Shown here piece by piece: positions 1 to 5,142 of a DNA stretch of 5,153 bases. Origin of the DNA: Candidatus Omnitrophota bacterium. Lineage in GTDB: Bacteria; Omnitrophota; Omnitrophia; Omnitrophales; Aquincolibacteriaceae. The stretch covers positions 1 to 5,153 of the forward strand of contig JAHFHJ010000111.1 of NCBI GenBank assembly GCA_023246985.1, read 5' to 3'. The position numbers were made by a program, and so were the translations under genes. Below the pieces are notes generated by a model. That model was not told the DNA's origin. It ran no database searches and was given only the letters and a program-made list of their open reading frames with translations. The stretch's first letter is position 1, and each line of letters opens with the position of its first letter.

Positions 1-69
1 ATCGATTAATTGATTGGCGAATTTTCCATGATTTACCGCGGATGGAATCCGATGGGGCCTTTGGGCTTC

Positions 70-87
70 GGGGCGGGGGCGGGTGGG
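70..87 (+). other. G-quadruplex motif upstream of uvrB
   Basis: Four G-runs (4, 5, 3 and 3 G) are separated by single-base loops C, C and T on the + strand. This is the tightest class of G-quadruplex consensus. It sits about 33 bases before the TATAAT box of the presumed uvrB promoter, on the non-template strand. The motif is directly visible. That it folds in vivo or affects uvrB expression is inference, and it could be incidental to a locally G-rich stretch (54-87). Confidence 0.5.
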
Positions 88-96
88 TTCAGCATA

Positions 97-125
97 TTCC
101 GAATGGCCTCGAAGACGATTATAAT
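97..125 (+). promoter_or_regulatory. Probable uvrB promoter
   Basis: A perfect -10 hexamer TATAAT lies at 120-125. Seventeen bases upstream is a weak -35 candidate TTCCGA (97-102), matching the consensus at only three positions. Transcription would start near 132, giving an untranslated leader of about 40 bases before the ATG at 174. No LexA-type operator was recognised around it. The -10 is strong; the -35 assignment is uncertain. Confidence 0.5.
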
Positions 126-152
126 AAAACGAATATGTTGGCTCTGCCGGAA

Positions 153-164
153 GGGAGAGGAGAG
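153..164 (+). promoter_or_regulatory. uvrB ribosome binding site
   Basis: The purine-rich run GGGAGAGGAGAG ends nine bases before the ATG at 174. It decides the start: the in-frame ATGs at 42 and 135 have no such site, and the one at 42 would lie upstream of the TATAAT box. Confidence 0.65.
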
Positions 165-173
165 CGAAATTTG

Positions 174-2216
174 ATGGGCCGCATGTTATCATCATCCGTG
201 AGCGATTTTAAATTAGTTTCATCCATGCGCCCCAAGGGAGACCAACCCGAAGCCATTCAAAAGCTGGTCGAAGGGTTCCGGGCGGGAAAGCGGGAGCAGG
301 TCCTCAAAGGCGTCACCGGTTCCGGCAAGACCTTCACCATGGCGCACGTGATCGCCCAGCTCGGGCTTCCCACGCTTTTAATCTCGCACAATAAGACCCT
401 CGCGGCGCAGCTTTATTCCGAACTCAAGGAATTCTTTCCCGGGAATGCCGTCGAATATTTCGTGTCCTATTACGATTACTACCAGCCCGAGGCCTACATT
501 CCGCATACGGACACCTATATCGAAAAGGACGCTTCAATCAATGAGGACCTCGACCGTCTGCGCCTTTCCGCCACAAGTTCCGTTCTTTCCCGCAAGGACT
601 GCATTATCGTTTCGAGCGTCTCCTGCATCTACGGCCTCGGCGCGCCGGAGGATTGGCAGGGTCTTCTCATCACGATCGCGAAAGGCGAGCCCGAGGATCG
701 CGATCAATTCCTGTCGGGTCTGATCCGGCTTCAATATGAACGAGTAGAGACCGAACTGCGCCGCGGAACATTCCGGGTGCGGGGAGGCAGGATCGATCTT
801 TTCCCGTCCTACGGAGAAAATCCTTATCGTATCGACTTTGGATCGGACAAGATCGGGCAGATCCTGCTTTTGGATCCTATCAAGCTCAAATCCGTCAAAG
901 AAATCGACCAGCTCGCGATCTATCCCGCCAAGCATTTCGTGACGCCCACGGAACGGCTTGAGAGTGCGATCGTTTCGATCCGGCAGGAAATGAAAGAGCA
1001 TGTGAAAAATCTCACTGCGGAGGGAAAGGACCTCGAGGCCAAACGGTTGGAATCGCGGACGCTCTACGATCTCGAGATGCTTCGGGAGGTCGGCTATTGC
1101 TCGGGGGTCGAGAATTATTCCCGGCACCTTTCCGGCCGCGCGGCGGGCTCCACGCCCTACACGCTCCTTGATTATTTTCCCGAGGATTTTTTGATCATCA
1201 TCGATGAATCGCATCAGAGCGTGCCCCAGATCCGCGGCATGTTTAACGGGGATGCTTCGCGCAAGCGGGTGTTGGTCGACCACGGTTTCCGCCTGCCGTC
1301 GGCGTTGGACAACCGGCCGCTGAAATTTCAGGAGTTCGAGGCGAAGATCAAGCGATGCCTTTTCGTCTCCGCGACGCCGGGGCCTTACGAGATGAGCCGC
1401 GTCCGGGAAGCGGCGGAGCAGATGATCCGGCCGACCGGTCTTATCGATCCCGAGATCGAGGTCCGCGAGACCGAAGGTCAGATCGACGACTTGATCGCGG
1501 AGATCAAGAAGCGCGCCACGGTGAATGAACGCACGATCGTGACGACGCTCACCAAAAAGATGGCCGAGGATCTGAGCCGTTATCTCAAAGAGCTCGGGAT
1601 CCGGGTGAATTATATCCACTCCGAATTTGACGCGTTCGAACGCGTGGAGATCCTCCGGGATCTGCGGCTTAAGAAATACGACTGCGTGATCGGCGTGAAT
1701 CTCCTGCGCGAGGGGCTCGATCTTCCGGAGGTGTCGCTCGTGATCGTGCTCGACGCGGACAAGGAAGGGTTCCTCCGGAGCGACGTTTCGCTCATCCAGA
1801 TCGCGGGCCGCGCCGCCCGCCACATTCACGGCAAAGTCATCCTGTATGGCGATAAAGTGACGGACTCCATGAAGCGGGCGATCGACGAGACCGCGCGCCG
1901 CCGCAAGATTCAGGAAGCCTACAACCGCGCCCATCACATCACGCCCGTTTCGATCAAGAAAGAGATCCAAGAGGGAATCGAGAAATGGAAAAAGGCCGAG
2001 GAATTCGTCCATGACGCGGTCCATGAATCCGGGCGGGAATACCAGGCCAAGAACTATCTCGCGTTCCTGAAACAGCGGATGGAAGTTTGCGCCCGGGCGC
2101 TGGAGTTCGATAAAGCCGCCCGCTATCGCGACGAGATCCGCCGCATTGAATCCGAAAGCGGCGCGAAAGAAAACCTCCTCGGCCGGAAACGGACAAAGAA
2201 GTGGATAAAGCGTTGA
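174..2216 (+). CDS. uvrB: UvrABC excinuclease subunit B
   Basis: UvrB is the damage-verification subunit of bacterial nucleotide excision repair: UvrA loads it on damaged DNA, it opens the strands with a beta-hairpin and ATPase motor, then recruits UvrC for incision. The protein from this start is 680 residues, normal for the family. Visible in order: Walker A GVTGSGKT (46-53); beta-hairpin region with YYDYYQPEAYIP (99-110) and EKDASINE (117-124); RGTFRVRGG (197-205); YCSGVENYSR (308-317); Walker B DESH (344-347); SATPG (399-403); GVNLLREGLDLPEVSL (507-522); DADKEGFLRS (527-536); motif VI QIAGRAARH (542-550); C-terminal UVR motif (about 627-659), which contacts UvrC. The reading frame is open back to 42, but the extra 44 residues are not family-like and the ribosome binding site favours 174; ATG 183 is an alternative. 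Motif VI differs slightly from the common QTIGRAARN but keeps the arginine finger. All motifs are intact, so the gene looks functional. It ends inside the promoter of the following tRNA. Confidence 0.97.
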   Translation: MGRMLSSSVSDFKLVSSMRPKGDQPEAIQKLVEGFRAGKREQVLKGVTGSGKTFTMAHVIAQLGLPTLLISHNKTLAAQLYSELKEFFPGNAVEYFVSYYDYYQPEAYIPHTDTYIEKDASINEDLDRLRLSATSSVLSRKDCIIVSSVSCIYGLGAPEDWQGLLITIAKGEPEDRDQFLSGLIRLQYERVETELRRGTFRVRGGRIDLFPSYGENPYRIDFGSDKIGQILLLDPIKLKSVKEIDQLAIYPAKHFVTPTERLESAIVSIRQEMKEHVKNLTAEGKDLEAKRLESRTLYDLEMLREVGYCSGVENYSRHLSGRAAGSTPYTLLDYFPEDFLIIIDESHQSVPQIRGMFNGDASRKRVLVDHGFRLPSALDNRPLKFQEFEAKIKRCLFVSATPGPYEMSRVREAAEQMIRPTGLIDPEIEVRETEGQIDDLIAEIKKRATVNERTIVTTLTKKMAEDLSRYLKELGIRVNYIHSEFDAFERVEILRDLRLKKYDCVIGVNLLREGLDLPEVSLVIVLDADKEGFLRSDVSLIQIAGRAARHIHGKVILYGDKVTDSMKRAIDETARRRKIQEAYNRAHHITPVSIKKEIQEGIEKWKKAEEFVHDAVHESGREYQAKNYLAFLKQRMEVCARALEFDKAARYRDEIRRIESESGAKENLLGRKRTKKWIKR

Positions 2217-2240
2217 TTCCCAAGGAGAATCTGATAGAAT
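2213..2240 (+). promoter_or_regulatory. Promoter of the initiator tRNA
   Basis: TTGATT (2213-2218), a 16-base spacer, then TAGAAT (2235-2240), followed by the GC-rich stretch ACCGCCC. Short spacers and GC-rich discriminators are typical of stable-RNA promoters under stringent control in well-studied bacteria. The -35 box contains the uvrB stop codon TGA (2214-2216). The transcript would begin near 2247, leaving a leader of about 90 bases for removal by RNase P. Stringent control is inferred from the discriminator only. Confidence 0.65.
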
Positions 2241-2336
2241 ACCGCCCTGCTTCAAAGTTGTTCTTTACGGTTAACGGCGCGGGGCAATTCTGCGAAGCAA
2301 AGATAGTCCCGCAATCAGGTTCTAGAAATTAATCGT

Positions 2337-2413
<77 letters not shown>

Positions 2414-2420
2414 ATCAGGA

Positions 2421-2456
2421 AAAATAGCCTCGGCTTTGTGCCGGGGCTATTTTTTT
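2421..2456 (+). terminator. Intrinsic terminator of tRNA-fMet
   Basis: A 14-bp stem (2421-2434 with 2440-2453, one T-G wobble) closes a five-base TTTGT loop and runs into a tract of seven T (2450-2456). It begins seven bases after the tRNA CCA and fits a strong Rho-independent terminator. Confidence 0.92.
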
Positions 2457-2469
2457 GTCTGGCAATGGA

Positions 2470-2567
2470 CAGGATTTGAAGGAAGCGCTTGCAGGCAAAG
2501 CTGACGGATGTCAGGTTTGCAAGTGCGGGTGGCCGACCTGAAGCGAAGCGGAAGGCGCCAAATCCTG
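2470..2567. repeat. Imperfect hairpin with tRNA T-arm sequence at both ends
   Basis: The outer stem is CAGGATTTG (2470-2478) pairing with CAAATCCTG (2559-2567). The left end, CAGGATTTGAA, equals the reverse complement of the T-arm of the upstream tRNA, so T-arm sequence is present in both orientations. A middle stem pairs 2486-2495 (one bulged base) with CCTGAAGCG at 2537-2545. A five-pair apical stem CTGAC/GTCAG (2501-2505 with 2510-2514) closes on the tetraloop GGAT. An alternative fold pairs CTTGC (2488-2492) with GCAAG (2519-2523). No reading frame of note is present. The role is unknown. Confidence 0.5.
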
Positions 2568-2579
2568 CCCCCGCTACCA
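2559..2579 (+). repeat. Direct repeat copy 2 (tRNA-fMet 3' end)
   Basis: This is an exact 21-base copy of 2393-2413, including CCA, without the rest of the tRNA. It is a candidate attachment-site remnant. The terminator at 2593-2625 follows it at about the distance expected for an original tRNA terminator. Confidence 0.85.
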
Positions 2580-2592
2580 GTTACAAATAGAG

Positions 2593-2625
2593 AAGCCATC
2601 GGGAGTTAACCCCGGTGGCTTTTTT
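2593..2625 (+). terminator. Second intrinsic terminator
   Basis: An 11-bp stem AAGCCATCGGG (2593-2603) pairs with CCCGGTGGCTT (2611-2621) with one T-G wobble. The loop is AGTTAAC and a short T-tract reaches 2625. It lies 13 bases after the second copy of the tRNA 3' end. It may be the ancestral tRNA terminator, displaced by the 166-bp unit. Confidence 0.85.
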
Positions 2626-2706
2626 ACTTTCCAGCCGTAAATTACCGACCGAGGGCGAAATCGAGGGCGGTCTGTGACTATTTAAATAGAATTGAGCTAA
2701 ATGCTT

Positions 2707-2775
2707 ATGCACTTGAGTTCCGTTGTTTAAGTTGAGCCAGATGGTAATCTAAGCTTGAACGGGACTTAAGTGCAT
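2707..2775. repeat. 69-base imperfect hairpin
   Basis: Bases 2707-2724 pair with 2758-2775 over 18 positions with two G-T wobbles; the ends read ATGCACTT and AAGTGCAT. After a three-base bulge (2725-2727) the stem continues with 2728-2736 against 2749-2757 (two wobbles, one G-A mismatch). The loop is 2737-2748. Because the departures in the outer stem are wobbles, pairing at the RNA level is preserved. No T-tract follows, so it is not an intrinsic terminator. It could be a small structured RNA, a miniature inverted-repeat element or a protein-binding palindrome. Confidence 0.6.
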
Positions 2776-3123
2776 ATTGCACGGAAATGCCAGTTGGTTT
2801 ATCCACCTCCTACTGACTAAAGTCTCAAGTTGGTGAAATAAATTTTCACGAACATCGATTAGATCCATTAAACCCGTCAGAAAGACCCCAAATCCGCCGG
2901 AAACCATTCGGCAATAAAAACATCAATTCCCAAACAAGCCCCTCATGGGAGGTCGAGTTACGACATGGCCATTCACACCAAACGAACATTTTTATAGAAA
3001 TAAATTTTTCAGTGGATTTACACAGCTGATCATTGCGGCCCAGAACTTGGGAGAATCAAAAACAATAGCTTTCCTTCACTCCGAAAACAGTAACTGTCAG
3101 CAAGACCTTGAAGAATCTTTGGG

Positions 3124-3237
3124 AATCAGCTTGCCCGAAGCCCGCCCTGGATGCAGCCGACCACTTCCTTTCGATTTCAAGATGAAGAAAGGGAGTGGTC
3201 GGGTGCAAGCTTCAAGGGCGAAGGGCAAGCGCTGATT
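3124..3237. repeat. 114-base long-range hairpin
   Basis: The terminal stem pairs AATCAGC (3124-3130) with GCTGATT (3231-3237) and TTGCCC (3131-3136) with GGGCAA (3223-3228), with a two-base bulge. GCCC (3140-3143) can pair with GGGC (3216-3219). After an internal loop, TGCA (3152-3155) pairs with TGCA (3204-3207). A 16-bp inner stem then pairs 3157-3172 with 3187-3202, with a single T-G wobble. The 14-base apical region is 3173-3186. Closely matched ends and the extended fold resemble a miniature inverted-repeat element or a structured RNA. No T-tract follows and no target-site duplication was seen. It overlaps two weak open frames that I do not accept as genes. Confidence 0.6.
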
Positions 3238-3353
3238 GAACTTAAGCACGGTTGCCCCGGCGGAACCGTCTCCCCTACCTCATTCCACCAGCCGGCATGG
3301 GCTTTGCTATCCCATCAATTGCCGCGATCGTTCCAGCGGGTTCCAAATAATGC

Positions 3354-3382
3354 TTTACAGGTTATCTGGCTAGCATTATTCT
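3354..3382 (+). promoter_or_regulatory. Promoter of the abiE operon
   Basis: TTTACA (3354-3359), a 17-base spacer and TATTCT (3377-3382) form a plausible sigma70-type promoter. The start of transcription would be near 3389, giving an untranslated leader of about 36 bases. The -10 box overlaps the left arm of the 49-bp palindrome, so a repressor bound there would block RNA polymerase. Confidence 0.6.
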
Positions 3383-3426
3383 ATTTCACGTAAATTGCTT
3401 GTGAAGCAATTAAGGAGAAATAGAAT
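3378..3426. promoter_or_regulatory. 49-bp nested palindrome, candidate AbiEi operator
   Basis: Outer arms ATTCTATTTC (3378-3387) and GAAATAGAAT (3417-3426) match perfectly. Inner arms AATTGCTT (3393-3400) and AAGCAATT (3404-3411) match perfectly around GTG. Both five-base spacers, ACGTA and AAGGA, keep the symmetry, with two of their five positions also complementary. The palindrome covers the -10 box, the ribosome binding site AAGGAG (3412-3417) and the first two bases of the start codon. In studied abiE loci AbiEi represses its own operon by binding inverted repeats in the promoter, so this is the obvious operator candidate. The left outer arm lies upstream of the predicted transcript start, which favours a DNA-level operator over an RNA switch, although the inner hairpin would be in the mRNA beside the ribosome binding site. 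Confidence 0.65.
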
Positions 3427-4231
3427 GAAGCCGTATGGAAACAAGCTGGGGCGATTGGAAGCTCAATTTTTCGCCTACACTCAATTTAAACGGAAGCAAA
3501 TGGTCCGTTGTGGGGAGATCGCCAGGGCTCTCGAAATCACCCCTAAACAAGAACTGGAACTTCTGAGCCGGATGGCCCGGCGCCGGTGGATCACGCGGAT
3601 TCGGCGCGGTTACTATGCCGTCCCCGAACGTCTTCCGCCGGGCGGCAACTGGTCCCCCGGAGAATATGGGGCGCTGGCGCTTTTGATGGAAGACCGGAAA
3701 GCCCGGTATCAGATTAGCGGACCTAGAGCCTTCAACTTTTACGGATTCGATGATCAGATGCCAAACTGGATCGTTGTTTACAATGACCGGATCTCAGGAG
3801 AACGGAAAATAGGAAAGCTTCGCTATATTTTCATCAAGATCCCGATCTTCCGTCTCGGAGATGTTCATTCGTTCCGGGCCGGGGACGGAACGCCTGCTAT
3901 ATACTCCTCTAAAGCACGGACCTTGATCGATGCGATTTGCGATTGGTCCCGTTTTAACGGTATTCCGCGCGCTTTTCGCTGGATTCGTAACGCTGTCGCC
4001 CAAGATCCAAAAATGACCAGGCAGCTTGTAAAGGCAGCCCTCAAATATGGCAATCAAGGTACCCTTCGGCGGCTTGGGTTTGTTTTGTCGCGCTTGAACG
4101 TCAAGAAAGAGCTTTTGACTCAACTGCGCCAGGCAATCCGGCCTTCCAAATCTCTGATACCTCTTGTACCCACCGCACCGGTCAGAGGCAAAATCGATTC
4201 TGTATGGGGGATTATAATCAATGAATCCTGA
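3425..4231 (+). CDS. abiEi: AbiEi-family antitoxin / transcriptional repressor
   Basis: The 268-residue product has the two-part layout of AbiEi antitoxins. An N-terminal winged-helix region (about 10-67) includes the recognition segment EITPKQELELLSRMARRRW and the wing-like RIRRGYYAVPE. A larger C-terminal antitoxin domain follows, with YQISGPRAFNFYG (95-107), SSKARTLIDAI (161-171) and the terminal VWGIIIN (260-266), a pattern typical of family C-termini. In characterised AbiE systems AbiEi represses the operon and counteracts the AbiEii toxin without stable toxin binding (type IV toxin-antitoxin). The start ATG 3425 has AAGGAG seven bases upstream; a TTG start at 3395 would sit inside the palindrome without a ribosome binding site. 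The gene overlaps abiEii by 11 bases, implying translational coupling. Assignment rests on motifs, layout and the partner gene. Confidence 0.85.
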   Translation: MKPYGNKLGRLEAQFFAYTQFKRKQMVRCGEIARALEITPKQELELLSRMARRRWITRIRRGYYAVPERLPPGGNWSPGEYGALALLMEDRKARYQISGPRAFNFYGFDDQMPNWIVVYNDRISGERKIGKLRYIFIKIPIFRLGDVHSFRAGDGTPAIYSSKARTLIDAICDWSRFNGIPRAFRWIRNAVAQDPKMTRQLVKAALKYGNQGTLRRLGFVLSRLNVKKELLTQLRQAIRPSKSLIPLVPTAPVRGKIDSVWGIIINES

Positions 4232-5087
4232 AACTTCCCCAATAGATCCCGAAACGCTTTTGCTCATGGTTCGCACGACCGCAGAACGGACGGGTTTTGA
4301 CGCACGGCTTGTTGAAAAGGATTATTATTGTTCCCTTCTCCTGAAAGGTCTGAATGCGGAAAAAGGCGGCTTGATCTTTAAAGGCGGCACATGTATCAGC
4401 AAGGTCTTTTCTGATTTTTACCGTTTAAGTGAAGATCTGGATTTTTCTATCTCGATAGCGGCTGGGGATACGCGAACTGTTCGCCGGAAAAAAATTGATC
4501 CTTTTAAAAAATCCGTGGCTGACCTTCCGGAGAATGTGCCCGGCGTGCGTATTGTAGAGGTGCTCACAGGGCGTAATGTATCGACGCAATATGTATCATC
4601 GATCGGCTATGCCTCGGTGATTAGCGGCCGTGAGGAAACTGTTAAGCTTGAGATCGGCGTTCGGGAACCTCTGATGTTGCCTTTTGAAGAACGGTTGGCG
4701 TTGACCCTTTTAAAAGATCCGTTTTCAGGCAAGGATGTGTTGCCTCCGTTCCCGATATCCGTGATCAATGAACAAGAAGCATGGGCTGAGAAAACTCGCG
4801 CGGCACTGGCCCGCTTGGAGCCTGCCATCCGTGATTTCTTTGACCTGGATTACGCGATCCGGAACGGAAAAGTGGTCATGGAAAATAAAGAATTTCTTGA
4901 ACTAGTTCGGAAGAAAATAACGGTTCCCGGGACAGATCCCATGAGTCTTTCGAAAGAAAAGCGAGAGGAACTTGTCCGTCAGATCGGCACTGAACTGCGA
5001 CCGGTGCTTCGCAGCCAGGATTTTGAAAAATTCGATCTTGACCGTGTCTGGAAAATCCTGACCACGCTGGCGGAGAAATTGAAATAG
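4221..5087 (+). CDS. abiEii: AbiEii-family nucleotidyltransferase toxin
   Basis: The 288-residue protein belongs to the AbiEii/DUF1814 nucleotidyltransferase-like family, toxins of type IV systems that stop growth, for example during phage infection. The nucleotidyltransferase signature is clear: LIFKGGTCISK (51-61) followed by RLSEDLDFSI (68-77), giving the GG...SxDxD arrangement with metal-binding aspartates D72 and D74. Other family-like pieces are VEKDYY (31-36), VKLEIGVREP (141-150), AEKTRAAL (189-196) and RDFFDLDYAI (204-213). The related mycobacterial MenT toxins add nucleotides to tRNA 3' ends; which substrate this protein uses is not visible. The start ATG lies inside abiEi, with GGGGGA (4206-4211) nine bases upstream. 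All core residues appear intact, so an active toxin is likely. No intrinsic terminator follows; a palindrome and repeat cluster begins 12 bases after the stop codon. Confidence 0.9.
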   Translation: MNPETSPIDPETLLLMVRTTAERTGFDARLVEKDYYCSLLLKGLNAEKGGLIFKGGTCISKVFSDFYRLSEDLDFSISIAAGDTRTVRRKKIDPFKKSVADLPENVPGVRIVEVLTGRNVSTQYVSSIGYASVISGREETVKLEIGVREPLMLPFEERLALTLLKDPFSGKDVLPPFPISVINEQEAWAEKTRAALARLEPAIRDFFDLDYAIRNGKVVMENKEFLELVRKKITVPGTDPMSLSKEKREELVRQIGTELRPVLRSQDFEKFDLDRVWKILTTLAEKLK

Positions 5088-5098
5088 CTGAGAAGCGC

Positions 5099-5142
5099 GA
5101 ATTGGGTACTACCTAATCAATTAGGTAATGAATTGGGTAATG
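5099..5142. repeat. Palindrome and AATTRGGTA repeat cluster
   Basis: GAATTGGGTA occurs at 5099-5108 and 5130-5139. Between them, TACCTAAT (5110-5117) and ATTAGGTA (5120-5127) form a palindrome with a two-base centre. AATTAGGTAATG (5119-5130) and AATTGGGTAATG (5131-5142) are adjacent tandem 12-mers differing at one base. Three direct and one inverted copy of one motif suggest a regulator binding site, possibly for the next gene beyond the window. No T-tract follows, so a terminator role is unlikely. The cluster may continue past the window edge. Confidence 0.55.

Larger units (their letters stand above)
2414..2579 (+). mobile_element. Candidate 166-bp tRNA-end integrative remnant
   Basis: The segment lies between two exact 21-bp copies of the tRNA-fMet 3' end and includes the second copy. 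It contains an intrinsic terminator (2421-2456), an imperfect hairpin (2470-2567) and no credible reading frame. Each tRNA-end copy is followed by its own terminator, as expected if foreign DNA entered at the tRNA 3' end and the original terminator was displaced downstream. It could be a miniature element without its own integrase, a deletion remnant of a larger island, the left end of an island whose other boundary lies outside the window, or a local duplication. The repeat is certain; the mobile origin is inference. Confidence 0.45.
2626..3353. other. Long intergenic region without a convincing gene
   Basis: About 730 bases separate the second terminator from the abiE promoter. By eye it is richer in A and T than uvrB, especially from 2680 to 3120. 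It contains two CGAGGGCG copies 12 bases apart (2650-2657, 2662-2669), a perfect 12-bp palindrome CTATTTAAATAG (2678-2689), a short stem GTGAAA/TTTCAC (2833-2849) and the two long hairpins listed separately. Open frames at 2945-3235 and 3151-3393 (+) and 2749-2907 (-) have no ribosome binding site and resemble no family known to me. The region may be decayed accessory DNA or house non-coding RNA. Confidence 0.6.

Noticed and set aside
130..143. LexA-like box near CGAATATGTTGG upstream of uvrB
   Set aside because: The spacing between half-sites is about two bases shorter than the Gram-positive LexA consensus and the right half is wrong; no CTGT-N8-ACAG site was seen either.
42..173. Upstream extension of uvrB from ATG 42 (44 extra residues)
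   Set aside because: The extra residues are glycine-rich and unlike UvrB N-termini, there is no ribosome binding site at 42, and the TATAAT box lies inside the extension. The ATG at 174 has a good ribosome binding site.
534..2255. Long reverse-strand open frame of 573 codons opposite uvrB
   Set aside because: It is antisense to a complete, motif-rich uvrB and resembles no protein family; long antisense frames are common opposite GC-rich genes.
2488..2775. Integron attC sites or a retron non-coding RNA as explanation for the hairpins
   Set aside because: No attC core pattern (RYYYAAC/GTTRRRY) was found at the stem ends, and no integron integrase or reverse transcriptase is encoded in the window.
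2749..2907. 52-codon reverse-strand open frame in the intergenic region
   Set aside because: It has no ribosome binding site and no recognisable family, and its end coincides with the arm of a hairpin.
2945..3235. 96-codon forward open frame
   Set aside because: No ribosome binding site, unfamiliar composition, and its 3' third lies within the 114-base hairpin.
3151..3393. 80-codon forward open frame
   Set aside because: It starts inside a hairpin arm and runs through the abiE promoter and part of its operator; no family resemblance and no ribosome binding site.
3794..4276. 160-codon reverse-strand open frame opposite abiEi and abiEii
   Set aside because: It is a shadow of the overlapping abiE genes and has no recognisable domain.
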